Below, one piece after another: positions 30,345 through 42,230 of a stretch of DNA of 64,000 bases. Position 1 is the stretch's first letter. Each line of letters opens with the position of its first letter. This DNA is from Porites lobata (taxonomy: Eukaryota; Cnidaria; Anthozoa; Scleractinia; Poritidae), in the NCBI GenBank assembly GCA_942486035.1, contig CALNXK010000180.1, forward strand, positions 725,001 to 789,000. The letters are read 5' to 3'. The notes below the pieces were generated by a model. The model saw only the letters and a program-made list of their open reading frames with translations, was not told the DNA's origin and searched no databases. Position numbers and translations under genes: made by a program.

Positions 30345-32316
30345 TGTTAGGGAAGAGAAAATACGGTCACATAACGCCAACACTCAAAGAGTTTAAGTCT
30401 CAGGGGAGCTTGAAGTTACGGGTTTCATGCCTGGCAATAAATGCAGATTTCAACCAAAAAAAGTTATATTTGTCATAATGTATGTCACGGGATCGACTGG
30501 CAAAACTGAAGACAGATCAAAGTTCTTGACCACGCTGGATTTATTTAAAAAGCACAACATAACAACTGGATTCATGAAAAAAAATGGAATACTTCACTTG
30601 CATTAAAAGATCAATTAATCCTCATATTTATCCTTCCGTTGTTTTAAAACTAACAGTCCATTTTTGTGTCCTCTAAAGTGGAAAGGGTAGGTCTTTTCCA
30701 ATTTAATGACCTGCTCTCACAGTTATTGAAAATAATATAAAAAGGCCTGAGCAAAACAATCCGTGTTTTGCATCTGAGCCCATCAAGCATTGTGCCAAGT
30801 TATGGGCTCTTCTTAACGGCCTTGATCAAGGTTAGATAAACATCGGGTGAAAAGTTGTGATTACGAGTTGAAAAAACAATGTTGACTTAAATAAAAGAGA
30901 TCTCTTGACTGTGGAGAAAAAGTTGTTCTCGACTAGATGACAAATCTCGTCTCTTCACTGAAAATTAAAAATTCGCGCTGGTTTTGAAATCTATGTTGGT
31001 ACAGTGAGTGATATTTTTTGGGTAGGAAATAAGTCCATCTTTTCAGGAAGGCACTCAGTAATATCAAATCCCGGGTATGGGTAATGAATTTTCTGCGCAT
31101 GCGTAAAAGCTTAAATGTAGTTCTTCCGGGATCCCTTTAGATAAAACTGCTCAGTATCACACAATTCTTATCAATATAATCGGCATACTCGAAATGATAT
31201 GATGACCTGAGATCAATGAGTAAAACAGAAAAACGTTACAAATTAGTTATTGCGGATGATGATAAAAATAAAAATACATGAGAAACAAATCGAAAAGATA
31301 GTCCATATTCCAGGGACGCCCAAAGACTGAGTTGTTGGCTAAGCATGACACTAAGATGAGGTATTGGAAATTTTTTGTTTTCATTTCTAATTTGGTGGCA
31401 AAAAGAACTGTGAAAGAGTCACGTTACCAGCTCGATATCGAGGGTAATTAAAACATCTGAACTGATCGATCCGATCCGATCGTGAACTCGATTCACGACC
31501 AGCGCATAAAGCTCTATACCGCCAACAACCTAACTAAACCTTCTTGCAACGGTCAATTAAGACGGATCCAAAACTACACATAACGGCATAATGCAATGAT
31601 AGTTAGGTTAGCCAGCGAACATCGCTATCTAGTCTCCTTCAGTTTCTTTTCTTCCATTCAACCATCTGTGTGTTAAATGCTACAAAAAGCAGGAAGTGAA
31701 AATCCTTAAGCCAGCTGAATGTTAACGGCGGAACACCCTTCCCGGTTAGCTCAGTCTGACTGTTTTTTTTTCTGCGTTTCTAACTGTTATGGATATTATC
31801 AGGATTTTCTTTTAGGGAACAACAACTTGAAAACTTTTAAGTAAGAAAGACACATTACCTGTAAAAACGATTAAGGTTGTAAACAAATATAAATGAGTGA
31901 GCATTAATTGACAGCTATTTAAAATACTTTTGGCAAGCATAAATTACTGCTACTTTTAAGTTTCTTGAGCATTGAAACCAAGATATATTTCTTTTGGTTG
32001 TTGTTGTTTTTGTTCTAACGTGCTCGTGACTTCAATGTCAGTTAGTTATCTTAAATTTTTCTCCACTCTTTAACTGAAACACACGATTACTTTGAGTAAT
32101 TACGAGGTAAAAAAATCTTTCGTGTTAAATTTAAAAAACCTGTTTTGGCAAGCAAATAGGTCACTGTAAGACTTTTGTGACTGAAAGATCTTCACTGAGA
32201 TATACATTTTATTGAAAGTGTATGTAAGCTCGTTGATTTTTAAAACTTGTGAAGCGCCTACTTAGGGACCCAATGTACTTACTAGTTAAATGCCGGAAAG
32301 AAATGCAAACTTTCGA
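30345..32316. other. Spacer; end of block A, then older related unit
   Basis: 30394-30740 matches 57169-57500 in block B. Near 30393 block A has lost about 960 bp that B keeps (56212-57168). From about 30741 the sequence resembles, at much lower identity, the stretch 5290-5510 plus 21575-22800, so this is an older copy of the receptor unit. Confidence 0.5.
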
Positions 32317-33255
32317 TTATACAGCATCTTCTGCTTTCCAAAACATGAAATTTTTTAAATCATTCTTAACGATCTGTCGAACTTCTTTCATTTTCCAACC
32401 GAAAACGACTGGATTTAACGATGAATTGAGCAGCACTAGAACTGTTGTAAGTTGTATGGCTCCCTTTATCGCTGCATTCGGCTGAGGAATGACTAGCAAA
32501 ACAGTTACAGTGATTAGGGACGGACAATAACACAACAAAAATACAAGATATACGTAAAAGGTTTTGATGGCTAAGTTCTTGTTACGAGCCATGCTTGTGA
32601 AACTTGATAGATGCATTGCCACTTGTGCCTGGCTGTTTATGCTCGCTGTGTGTTGACGAGCGACGAGAAAAAGTTTAATGTATATGATGCTGAGCAAAAA
32701 CGTGGAGCAGTAACCAACAATAAGCCAAACTACGTTTCCAACTTTAAAATACCGGAAGACACTTATGAAAATGGTAGCCAGGGAAGAAGTCCACGACGCA
32801 AGTACCACGGTGATTATTCGCTTTGTAGTTACTAGTTCATTGTATCTAAGATGCAAATAAATTGCAAGAAACCTATCCACTCCGATGAAAGTCACCACCA
32901 TTAATGAGCAACTAGTTAACGAAGCATGTATCAGGAAAAATGCTAGCAAAATTTCATGGACGTTCTCGCAGCTATAATTTTGCAGAATTTTTGAAATTAC
33001 GGCGATGTAGAGTGGATGATCTAGTACCCCAGTCGTAAGGTCTGTTATCGCCAAGAAACGAAGTAGAGTTCGCGTTGACGAAGGAATTGATGAAGTTTTC
33101 CTTAGCGCAAAAATTAGGCTTGCGTTTCCGAAAACCGCGGTCACCGAGAGAAAACCATTAAGGACACACAGTACAATATATAGAGGGTAAACTTCCTCAG
33201 GTTTTCCATAGTACTTCACCAAAACCTCATTGCAAAGTTCGAGCGATGCTGACAT
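32317..33255 (-). CDS. Class A GPCR, orphan (type 4)
   Basis: 312 aa from the ATG at 33255, chosen because it aligns with the MAASL start of the type 2 receptor; an ATG at 33261 in the same frame is possible. It is close to type 2 but clearly diverged (for example LRFLAITDL for LWCLAITDL, and VFRYFK for VFWYFK in helix 4/5). All main landmarks are kept: GN, TDL, DRF, CYCP, NSSLNPVVF. Intact, single exon, same strand as the other receptors. Confidence 0.88.
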   Translation of the reverse strand: MSASLELCNEVLVKYYGKPEEVYPLYIVLCVLNGFLSVTAVFGNASLIFALRKTSSIPSSTRTLLRFLAITDLTTGVLDHPLYIAVISKILQNYSCENVHEILLAFFLIHASLTSCSLMVVTFIGVDRFLAIYLHLRYNELVTTKRIITVVLASWTSSLATIFISVFRYFKVGNVVWLIVGYCSTFLLSIIYIKLFLVARQHTASINSQAQVAMHLSSFTSMARNKNLAIKTFYVYLVFLLCYCPSLITVTVLLVIPQPNAAIKGAIQLTTVLVLLNSSLNPVVFGWKMKEVRQIVKNDLKNFMFWKAEDAV

Positions 33256-33837
33256 TGTCATCTTCTGTATCCGCAGCAACCGGCCTCTTCTGACTTACCA
33301 GATGGAGATCTTCCGCATTTAATAAATGACTTTTGATTAACTGTACGTGTTCGTGTTACGTTTGAAAGGTAATTTATTCAAGAATTATAATAAAATTTAC
33401 TAAATGCTGTTAGTTTACGTGCACATAACAGGAAATTAACCGGCTTTTAGTCGTTTTTGATCGTCCAAAAATTACCACATCGGTATAATTTCTAGATGAT
33501 TTATAGATTTATAATTTTTATATGATTGTCCTTATTTTTGAGAAGTTGTAAATGCCTAACTTGAACTACTTGCAAAATAAGACATCACGTCTTTACCACA
33601 TTCGACGCACGTATAAGAAATGTAAAATGTAAAAATTAATATGTTGTAGACGTTTTAAAATCCTCGAAGTATGTTTCGCTCTTCGTGCCTCGTCAGTCAA
33701 TAAAACTTTTTTTTTCATGTAAGATGCACTAAAATAGTCTGCGTGTTGGCCAGTGTCATGTAAGCCAACAGCCAACAATTGAATTGAAGTTAACAGGTGT
33801 TTTGGGTCAAATATTCATGATCTGGTGGGATAAAATG

Positions 33838-34153
33838 ATTTTTAAAACTTGTGAAGCGCCTACTTAGGGACCCAATGTGCTTACTAGGTAAATGCCGGAA
33901 AGAAATGCAAACTTTCGATTATACGGTATCTTCTACTTTCCAAAACATGGAATTTTTTAAATCATTCTTAACGATCTGTCGAACTTCTTTCATTTTCCAA
34001 CCGAAAACGACTGGATTGAACGATGAATTGAGCAGCACTAGAACTGTTGTAAGTTGTATGGCTCCCTTTATCGCTGCATTCGGCTGAGGAATGACTAACA
34101 AAACAGTTAAAGTGATTAGGTACGGACAATAACATAACAAGAATACAAGATAA
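33838..34153 (-). pseudogene. Partial duplicate of the type 4 receptor 3' end
   Basis: About 315 bp copied from 32236-32551: the last third of the receptor (helix 6, helix 7, tail) plus downstream sequence. The match stops at AAGATA, after which unrelated sequence follows. No start or upstream helices, so it cannot make a receptor. Confidence 0.85.
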
Positions 34154-34360
34154 ACCAAATATACGAAACCAAGTTTAATTTTGTTTGTTTGCTTGTTTTA
34201 TTTTATTTAAAGGGACTGTGTCACGATACTGCGCATGTGTCAGTTGTGACAGGTGCTTGTTGTTTTTAAACCAATCGGAACCAAATTAGAGGCATTCAAG
34301 GACATTTACATAATTCAAATTAATCGTTTGCGACGTGGGAGTCTTCCGGACGTTTAGTTC
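34154..34360. other. Short unclassified spacer
   Basis: No gene or repeat ends recognised. Confidence 0.3.
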
Positions 34361-34704
34361 CATATTTTATTATATAAACATCAATGAAATACCAAGTGAG
34401 CTTTCGCGTGAAAACTTGATATCTTCACATGTGAAAATAACATGTTATCTTCACATGTGAAAATATCACCATTGCTATGGCTTCATAACAAACCTCACGT
34501 TTCAGACTAAAAACTTTTTAAGTAAAATGGTTTGGCATTTCATTGGTGTTTATATAATAAATAGAATATTACATGGTCGCTTGGAAATACGAAATTTCTC
34601 TTCTCGTGTTGAAAAAAATATTTCACTCTTTCGCTACGCTCACTCGTGAAATATTTTTCAACACTCGAAGAGAAATTTCGTATCTCCGCGCGGCCATGTA
34701 ATAT
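34361..34704. mobile_element. Two adjoining palindromic MITE-like repeats
   Basis: First part 34361-34568: ATTATATAAACATCAATGAA on the left is mirrored by TTCATTGGTGTTTATATAAT on the right. Second part 34566-34704: ATATTACATGG and GAAATTTCTCTTC are mirrored around TTTCACTC-centred sequence. The two parts overlap by a few bases and may be one composite element. Confidence 0.65.
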
Positions 34705-34918
34705 CCTCTATATGTATCCCCGTAATTTATATCTATTCTCTTCTGTTCCTTAGCCATATTGTGAAGCCGATGAGGACAACCCTCTCCTGCTTTGAAACAA
34801 GCCGCATTTATTTTACCTGCGTGTATTTCTTCGTACCCACACTGGCAAACCAGTCTCTGATCAGCAAACAAAATTTGCAAAGTTAACAAACCTTTTACTG
34901 ATCGCTCTGTCCCGGGCT

Positions 34919-35175
34919 TAGCCTGCGTAGCAAGCGTTTCTGTGCGGTTTAGGAGCAAAGAACGAGGAACCAGAGTCCAAGACCGCGCGAACAATGGCGC
35001 AAGTAAAAGAGCGGGGAGGGGTGGGGAAGAAAGGAAGGTTTCCTTCCTTCCCCTCCACCTCCCCGCTCTTTCATTTTTTGGCTCTCGTTTCATTTCTCGC
35101 GCGGTCAAAACTGAAAATTCCATTCCTCGGTTTTTTTGCTCCGAAACTGAACTGAAACGCTTGCTACGAAGGCTA
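34919..35175. mobile_element. TAGCCTGCG-family MITE, copy 1
   Basis: Terminal inverted repeats TAGCCTGCGTAGCAAGCG and mirror image; strongly self-complementary. Flanks share TCCCGGG (34910-34916 and 35176-35182), an imperfect 9-bp target duplication. No coding capacity. Confidence 0.75.
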
Positions 35176-35313
35176 TCCCGGGTCTGACCCTATATAAAGT
35201 TAGAAATATCTGCAAATAGCACCTTACCGGTGACCAAAGCACACAGCATCAAATAAGGCACATTTTTTGTTAAAAATGCCAGCTTAATGCTCACTGTAAA
35301 TAAGCTATGCTAT

Positions 35314-35515
35314 TAGCCTGTTCCAGGCGTTCAGATAGTAGAGCGCGGTGGTAAGTGGGGAGTGAGTTAAGTTGTACACCGGGAAAACGTGGGGTTGGGG
35401 GCGAGAGCGAGAGAACGCCGTTATCTCCAAATTCCCCCTCTAGTCTCCCCTCGTTTTTTTTTTCTTCGTGAATTTTTCTCCCGCGCTCTATTATCTGAAC
35501 GCCTGGAAAAGGCTA
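35314..35515. mobile_element. TAGCCTG-family MITE, copy 2
   Basis: Ends TAGCCTGTTCCAGGCGTTCA and mirror image, flanked by the perfect 9-bp direct repeat CTATGCTAT (35305-35313, 35516-35524). Confidence 0.85.
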
Positions 35516-36022
35516 CTATGCTATCGGCTAGCGGGATGAACAGTTTCCATGAACACTGCCGCTTAGCAGATACCAGCTGAAAATCGCAGTGTTTGAAAGG
35601 AATTTTTTATAGTACTTCATCACTGAAATGCTTTCATTGCAATAGTGGCTACATAACGTATAAGTATAAACATTATCCTAAAAGAAAACCGCAAGATTGT
35701 CGATTGCTTTATCTCAGCAAATGAACAAATTCCTTCACGTTGGGCCGGGTGCTCCCCAAAACAAGCGTTATCGAGTAGACCCGGCGTAACCACTCGAACT
35801 GTTGGGTAATCGAACACAATCGAACCAAAGAAATTTGCTTGAGAGTTCGATTCAAGTTCGTTTTTCCGAACTCAATCCAACCTATCGATCTTATGATCGA
35901 ACTTTCCTTTTACAGGGGCACCCAGCGTCAATCATTACGAGCCGCAAGGTCGATTTTCGTGCACGCACCAGGGATCCTTAATTTCCATGGAGATACCCAC
36001 AAACTGGACTCAAGTAACTACA

Positions 36023-36386
36023 TAGCCTGCGTAGCAGGCGTCGAAAGGGGTAGGGGTTAGGGGATGGGGAGGAAGGGAAAGAGGGGAGGGGGATTGGGGA
36101 GAGGGGGAGGGGGAGCTTTTTTTATAACGGCTGAATAAGGGTTCCAATTTCCTCCAAAGTGCCCTCTGGATCTGAATAACTAAGCCAATTTCTTTAGTCC
36201 GTGAGTGTAATGTTTTTCTGCAATGGCGAGTGTAGCCACACTTGATTGACAGTAAGCGTAATCGGATTACTAGAAAATTGGTAGGCGTTATGCAAAAACC
36301 TAGGCTCTTAGAGCAGGCGCTCCCTTCCCTTTTCCCTTTCTCCCTCCCCCCTCCCCCTCCCCTTTTTGCGCCTGCCACGCAGGCTA
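36023..36386. mobile_element. TAGCCTGCG-family MITE, copy 3
   Basis: Ends TAGCCTGCGTAGCAGGCG and mirror, flanked by the perfect 9-bp repeat GTAACTACA (36014-36022, 36387-36395). Interior has long purine/pyrimidine runs (about 36060-36115 and 36320-36365) that pair with each other. Confidence 0.88.
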
Positions 36387-36898
36387 GTAACTACAAGGCG
36401 TTAGTCTTGACACATTTCCTTGCGCACCTCAGGTGTGCGCATTAATCGCTTTCTGTCAGTTCATCTGTCAATAAACTCATTTTAGGACAGGACACAAATT
36501 TGCGTCAAATATCAGAGCTTATCTTCTGAGCGCCGAATTTATACCATCGGAGCGAGATATTTTAACTCAGCTATGGTTCTCGTCAAAATCGCTTAATGAA
36601 AATAGTTGAATTCATGGTTGGTGTTAAAAAAGGGTCTTGTTGCAAGTCTTCGTTTCTTAGGCGAAAAGCAAAATCTAGCGCTTTATGAAGGTCGAATTCG
36701 AACCCTCCAAAGTAATAAATATTCGGTACGTTACCTGGTAAGTTGCATATTGTCGCCGAAATGGTTTCAAAAGTTCAACGTGAAGAGTTCTGGATGTTAT
36801 TCCGCATTATGTCCGAAGAACAGAAACTGTGTTCGCCGATATAAGGTAAGAGAGAACTTTATTATTTAAAAGGTAGAGGAGCAGCTTGTTATGGTTCT

Positions 36899-39800
36899 CG
36901 CATGCGGGGGTGTATATATAAATGCAAAATTTGCAATAAATTCACACTGTAGTTATAAGAAAAATTTAGCCATAAAGTCACTTTGTATATTCTACAAACC
37001 GAGAATATAGCCATTAATTAACGGCTAAATATTTTCCTTCTTATAGAAATTATTTAGCCATTAATTAACGACTAAACATTTCCTCTATATTTGTAGTAAG
37101 TGAAAATTAGCCATTAATTAACGGCTAAATATTCCTCTTATATATATGTAGAGTAGGTAAAATTTAGCCATTAATTAACGGCTAAACATTTCCTATATAT
37201 AAGGAGAAGGTTAAACTTAGCCATTATTTAACGGCTAAATATTCCTTTTATATATTTATAATAGGTAACATTTAGCCGTTAATTAACGGCTAAAAATTTC
37301 ATACATATATGAAAAGAAGGTTAAACTTAGCCATTCATCAACGGCTAAATATTCCTTTAATATATGTAGAGTAGGTAACATTTAGCCGTTAATTAACGGC
37401 TATAATTTCCTAGATATATGAAAAGAAGGTTAAACTTAGCCATTAATTAACGGCTAAACATTTCCCATATATATGAAAAGAAGGTTAAACTTAGCCGTTT
37501 ATTAACGGCTATACATTTCATTTTATATATGTGTAGGAAGTTAAACTTAGCCGTTAATTAACGGCTAAATAATTCCACGATAGGTTAGAGAGAAGGTCAA
37601 ACTTAGCCGCTAATTAACGGCTAAATAATTCCTTTTTGTTTATAGAGGTTTAACTTAGCCGTTAATCAACGGCTAAATAATTCCAATATACACCTGAGGG
37701 AGGTCAAACTTATATACATAAAGGAGGTCAAACTTAGCCATATTCTTTAGGAGGTTCAACTTAGCCATTAAATAACGACATATTATGTACGAACTATAGG
37801 GACCGCGCGGGGGAGAGGCCTCAAAAAGAGAACGACGAAATTTGCCCCTCCCTTCTCACCGGACCCCACATTAAAAGAACTGCTCCGCGGTCGGTTCTTT
37901 AAGCCGTTAATTGATTCGGACGTTACTCTCGCTCACAGCCGTTATTTTTGTCTCTTCATTCAAAATGGCTGTGAGGGAAGATCAAAGGATAAAGAACGTC
38001 AGAAGCCAATAAAACCAGGAGAAGGCCATGGGCAAACGACTTTTGTTGTGTGGTCTATTTGGTTTTTAGTAAGGGTGGTAGAGAAGGGGGGCTTTTGCCA
38101 GGAAAGAAAAGTTTCAATTTGGAAAGAAATGCAAGGCCGAATCATGGAATGACATGGAAATTATCCCTCCTCCCCGGGAATTTGTAGGGCGTTTGTTCTT
38201 GTTTTTTTTTTTCAGAACCACTGCAATTGCCCTACGGTAGAGGCTGGGGGCCGGGGATTCATACAAAGACCTCACGGTGGGGCTGAAATAAGTGTGCAAA
38301 TGCCTAGCCTGCGTGGCAGGCGTTTGAAAGGGAAGGGAAAGGGGGTTTTGGGCGCTAGGGAAACTCGAGGGGCGCGCGAGGAGGGAGGGAGGGCGCGCCC
38401 CTCGAGTTTCTCTGGCACCTAAAACTTCCTTTCCCTTCCCTTTTAAACGCCTGCTACGCAGGCTAGCAAATGCCCGACCCCGGGATAACTCTAAAATTGC
38501 ATTTTATTGTCATGTGTGGTTGAGGCCTAAACTTCAGCAATGTTATCAAATTTTATTTGAAGGAGACGTTTACCTTAAATGTATACTACTCGCGAGAAAT
38601 GTTGTGTTTAAAATTGGATGGATCGACTTTTTCATATTATGGAAGAAGGGGTGGGACAAGTAAAACTAGCAACTCAATACCCATTAAAATGTAATTTATT
38701 GAAACAGCGTGATCAATGATTAAGATTTAATCTTTTATAGTGTACACGAAGGAGATGGTGTTTCAGCAAAAACTCTTAGAAAAAGCCTATATCAATGTCG
38801 AAATGACTGGTCCGGCCATGGTCCGGCCGGCCACGCAGTTCTGACTTTTGGAAGCGCCTTTAGTATAGTATCAAATGACGACTGATTAAAAATGATCACT
38901 TCAGAAAACAACAACCTATGGTGTGGTGTATTAACGGCTAAGTTGAAACTCCCATTTATACACGTGGAATATATTAAGCCATTCATTAAAGGATAAAATG
39001 ATTATCCCGTACCGTGGTTGTATGTAGGTAACGGCTAAATTGTACCTCCTATAGCTCACTCAATTCCCACCCGTCCCGGGCCTTTCTGTCAGGGTGGTGG
39101 GGAATTTGTAAATAATACAAAATAGCGGCTAAGATCGTTTTGCGAAGGGTGCTTCACTGTCAGGTTTTCCTCACACAATAATGGCTCCTATCATTATGGC
39201 ATTTGCCGGTGATTTTCTGGAAATGCAATTTTGGTGTTGTCCTGGGTTGGGGCATTTAAACCCCTTTATTAAGCTCCATCGTGGGGTGTTTATGAGCCGC
39301 CTAGCCCCATCGCCATTAACCTCCTCTTCAACAATATATAATAACCTCCTCTCCATATATGTATTGGAAATATTTAGCCGTTGAATAACGGCTAAGTTTA
39401 GCAGTCTCTTTATATGTTTTGGAGGTATTTAGCCGTTAAATAACGGCTAAGTTTAGTTGTATTCTTATATATATGGCAAATATTTAGCCGTTAATTAATG
39501 GCTAAAAATGCATGATACTTATATAGTGAGAAATAGTTAGCCGTTATTTAACGGCTAAAAATGTATGATACCTATATAGTGGGAAATATTTAGCCGTTAA
39601 TTAACGGCTAAAAATGCATGATACTTATATAATGGGAAATAGCCGTTAAATAACGGCTAAGTTTAGCTGTATCCTTATATACTTCGGAATATTTAGCCGT
39701 TAATTAACGGCTAAAAATGCATGATACTTATATAGTAAATTAATTAATGGCTAAAAATGCATGATACTTTTATCGTGGGAAATAGTTAGCCGTTAAATAA

Positions 39801-40328
39801 CGGCTAAGTTTAGCTGTCTTCATATATATATGGGAATTATTTAGCCGTTAATTAATGGCTAAATTTCTCGTTTGTATAAATATTTATGAAAATTTAGCCG
39901 TTAATTAATGGCTAAGTTTTTCGTTTGTATAAATAGTTAATGAAAATTTAACTTATAAATAGTTAATGAAAATTTAGCCGTTAATTAACGGCTAAATTTT
40001 TGGTTAGTAAAGAGTAAAAGTTAGCCGTTAATTAATGGCTAAATTTCTCGTTTGTATAAATATTTATGAAAATTTAGCCGTTAATTAATGGCTAAATTTT
40101 TCGTTTGTATAAATAGTTAATGAAAATTTAACTTATAAATAGTTAATGAAAATTTAGCCGTTAATTAATGGCTAAATTTTTGGTTAGTAAAGAGTAAAAT
40201 TTAGCCGTTAATTAATGGCTAAATTTTTCTTTAATAATAATACAAAGTGACTTAACGGCTAAATTTTTCTTATAACTACAGTGTGAATTTATTGCAAATT
40301 TTGCCATTGTCTAAAGACCGCGCATGCG
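36899..40328. mobile_element. Element made of two arrays of spaced 22-bp palindromes within long inverted ends
   Basis: About 30 copies of a palindrome with arms TTAGCCG/CGGCTAA around a TTAATTAA-type centre, spaced roughly every 45-60 bp in a left array (about 36969-37775) and a right array (about 39370-40265). The outer ends are inverted repeats of about 90 bp: CGCATGCG at 36899-36906 and 40321-40328, then GCAAAATTTGCAATAAATTC at 36924 and its mirror at 40285-40304, then a TAGCC half-palindrome. The centre (37800-39300) has no gene and contains a nested MITE. No transposase and no clear target duplication. Probably a non-autonomous transposon with many subterminal protein-binding sites. Confidence 0.75.
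38305..38465. mobile_element. TAGCCTGCG-family MITE, copy 4
   Basis: 161-bp near-perfect foldback with ends TAGCCTGCGTGGCAGGCG and mirror, flanked by the perfect 9-bp repeat GCAAATGCC (38296-38304, 38466-38474). Inserted inside the palindrome-array element, so younger than it. Confidence 0.9.
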
Positions 40329-40928
40329 GAGTACGAGCACATCGGTGAGGCCGGTTTGACGACACTGAGGAAAACTGAGGAAAATATTTACTTGCCTTTG
40401 GTATTGTGTATATCCTCGATCACTAAACAATAACGCACAAATATTATAATTCAAAGGGCATTTACAACACGCGCCAAAAGAGCCGTGATCCCGCCAAAAT
40501 GCTCGAACCATCTAACAGAGTGTAAAAAGGGGGCTGGTGGGCAACACACGACTTTTACCTCGTGCCAAAATGCTGCTTGTTCCAAAAATTGTTTTCCCTG
40601 GTGGGTATATTATATTCTGGGTTCTACTCTTTGAATGAGTAAATGTGAATTTTGCCGCTTGTTTCATACTGAGAGGTCACGACAAGCTTATTGATTTTCT
40701 GCGGTTATTGTTTCTGGTCGGCATGATTTGCCCTCTGATGCAAGAGCACTTTCTTCGACCTCTTTTGAAACGTAAATCTCTTTCTTTGCGGCTAAATAAG
40801 AGTTTTAGGTTCTTTATTCTTCTCCAAAGTGCCTCCTGGATCTGAATAGCTAAAGGCGACATTCTTTTGTCCGTGAATGTGATGGTTTCCTTCAATTTAT
40901 GTCACGCTGGGCCCAGCACGTTTAGTAT
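40329..40928. other. Spacer, nothing recognised
   Basis: No coding frame or paired repeat ends seen. A frame on each strand near 40645-40895 is short and unsupported. Confidence 0.35.
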
Positions 40929-40936
40929 TTACTGCA

Positions 40937-42152
40937 CATAGGCGTACGGGCCGGGGGGGGCGAGGGGGGCTGCAGCCCCCCAAATTTTGGGCAACTCAGA
41001 TTTTTTGGGCAGCGAGAGAAAATTTGGGCAAAACCAGTTTTTTAAGACGTTTCCGTGTTTTTTAAATCATTATTTTGAAGAGAAGAATATTTTCTGTTTT
41101 AACCTGAAGTTGGCGTAATAATCCAGTACTGTTACATTCACACGAGACAGTGGTTGCCTAGCACGTAATGAGTTTCTGGTTATAAGGGAAGGGTATCATG
41201 TTCTGATTTTTTTTATTGTTGGGCACGGTACTGCAATGGGCTATTTCCAGTCATGAATTGATTAGAATAAACTTCCGCCTAACTTTCTAGAATCATCTCC
41301 ACTCGTAGAACAGTGTATGGCAGATAGCATCAGCAATGGGTCTGAAAGTGAAGAAGTGGCTGACTAATTCTCAGTTTGAATTACGCGAAGAATCGTAATT
41401 TTTAAAACAAAAAAATCTATCGAGTGGTTTAAAAATTATTCACTAATTTGTTAAAGTCGACCGAAATGTTTGCAAAACCGCTAAAGAGAGCGCCATGATA
41501 CATACTAAATACTCAAATCCTATTTTGGCCAGAGCTATCTCCATGATCTTTTACCCACGTTTTTAAAAAGATTGAAACTACTATGAGGTGAAATTGCATG
41601 TCAAAAGCGCTTCGTTTTCTACAGATAACGGCCAAACATCAAGATTATCCTTTTTTACCGTATTTCTAACGATAAAAACTTTATCCCAAAATATCTCCAC
41701 AACGCTCTTACAGATTCCGTTTTAACTTCACGAACATCGAGGCGACTATTGGAGGAAAATGCTCCCGTGAACGATTTTGGAAGAACAGTTCCCAGTGAGA
41801 AATGTTGCTGCAAGTATAATAGGTAATGGCGTCATTTGGTTGCTATGACAACTCCGATGTTATTGCAACCCGGATCATGACAAATTTTCATCTTTATCTA
41901 CTACAACTGTGGTGGCAATTTTTCCAAATGTTTGTTTATGGTGTCGTAGTCTATGCTCAAAAAAACTTCACAGGTATTGACCCTGAAAAACTGTATCGAG
42001 CTACTTTCACATGCTAGTACGGCCTATGTTGTTGCATCGTATGGCCCTCGTTTCTGTTCGACTGTTTTGTAAAAATTTGGGCAACTTGCAAGAATTTTTT
42101 GGGCAAATGGTTTACCGCCCCCCCCTGGCAAAAAATTGCCCGTACGCCTATG
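40937..42152. mobile_element. hAT-like non-autonomous element, 1,216 bp
   Basis: Ends CATAGGCGTACGGGC and its mirror image GCCCGTACGCCTATG, flanked by the perfect 8-bp direct repeat TTACTGCA (40929-40936 and 42153-42160), as in the hAT superfamily. Subterminal TTTGGGCAA words occur on both sides in mirror orientation. No transposase. The inside carries a relic (about 41490-42005) of one arm of the foldback family seen whole at 49851-51477. Confidence 0.88.
41490..42005. repeat. Relic arm of the foldback family
   Basis: Resembles the right arm of 49851-51477, including the AAAACTGTATCGAGC terminus near 41987-42001, but it is diverged and lacks the other arm and the TTAA. Confidence 0.7.
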
Positions 42153-42230
42153 TTACTGCACGATGTTAAATTTTCACCAAAAGTAATTTACAGATCCAAA
42201 TTTCAAGGAATGGATTATAGGAACGCATTT

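Larger units (their letters stand above)
1403..30740. repeat. Segmental duplication, block A
   Basis: Collinear with 42930-57500 (block B) once the 16-kb insertion 5525-21517 is removed. The match starts inside the first receptor gene and runs through the receptor genes at 22829 and 25693, the LINE relic near 29 kb and a shared segment ending at 30740. The 311-aa receptor in A (22829-23764) and its twin in B (47626-48561) differ by only three residues, so the duplication is recent or the blocks are two haplotypes. The differences between A and B are listed with the individual elements. Confidence 0.9.

Noticed and set aside
34623..36445. Several 60-166 aa frames
   Set aside because: They fall inside palindromic MITEs and appear on both strands, as expected from inverted repeats.
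36969..40265. Regularly spaced repeats resembling a CRISPR array
   Set aside because: The repeats are perfect palindromes with variable centres, the spacers are similar to each other and AT-rich, the surroundings are eukaryotic and there is no cas gene.
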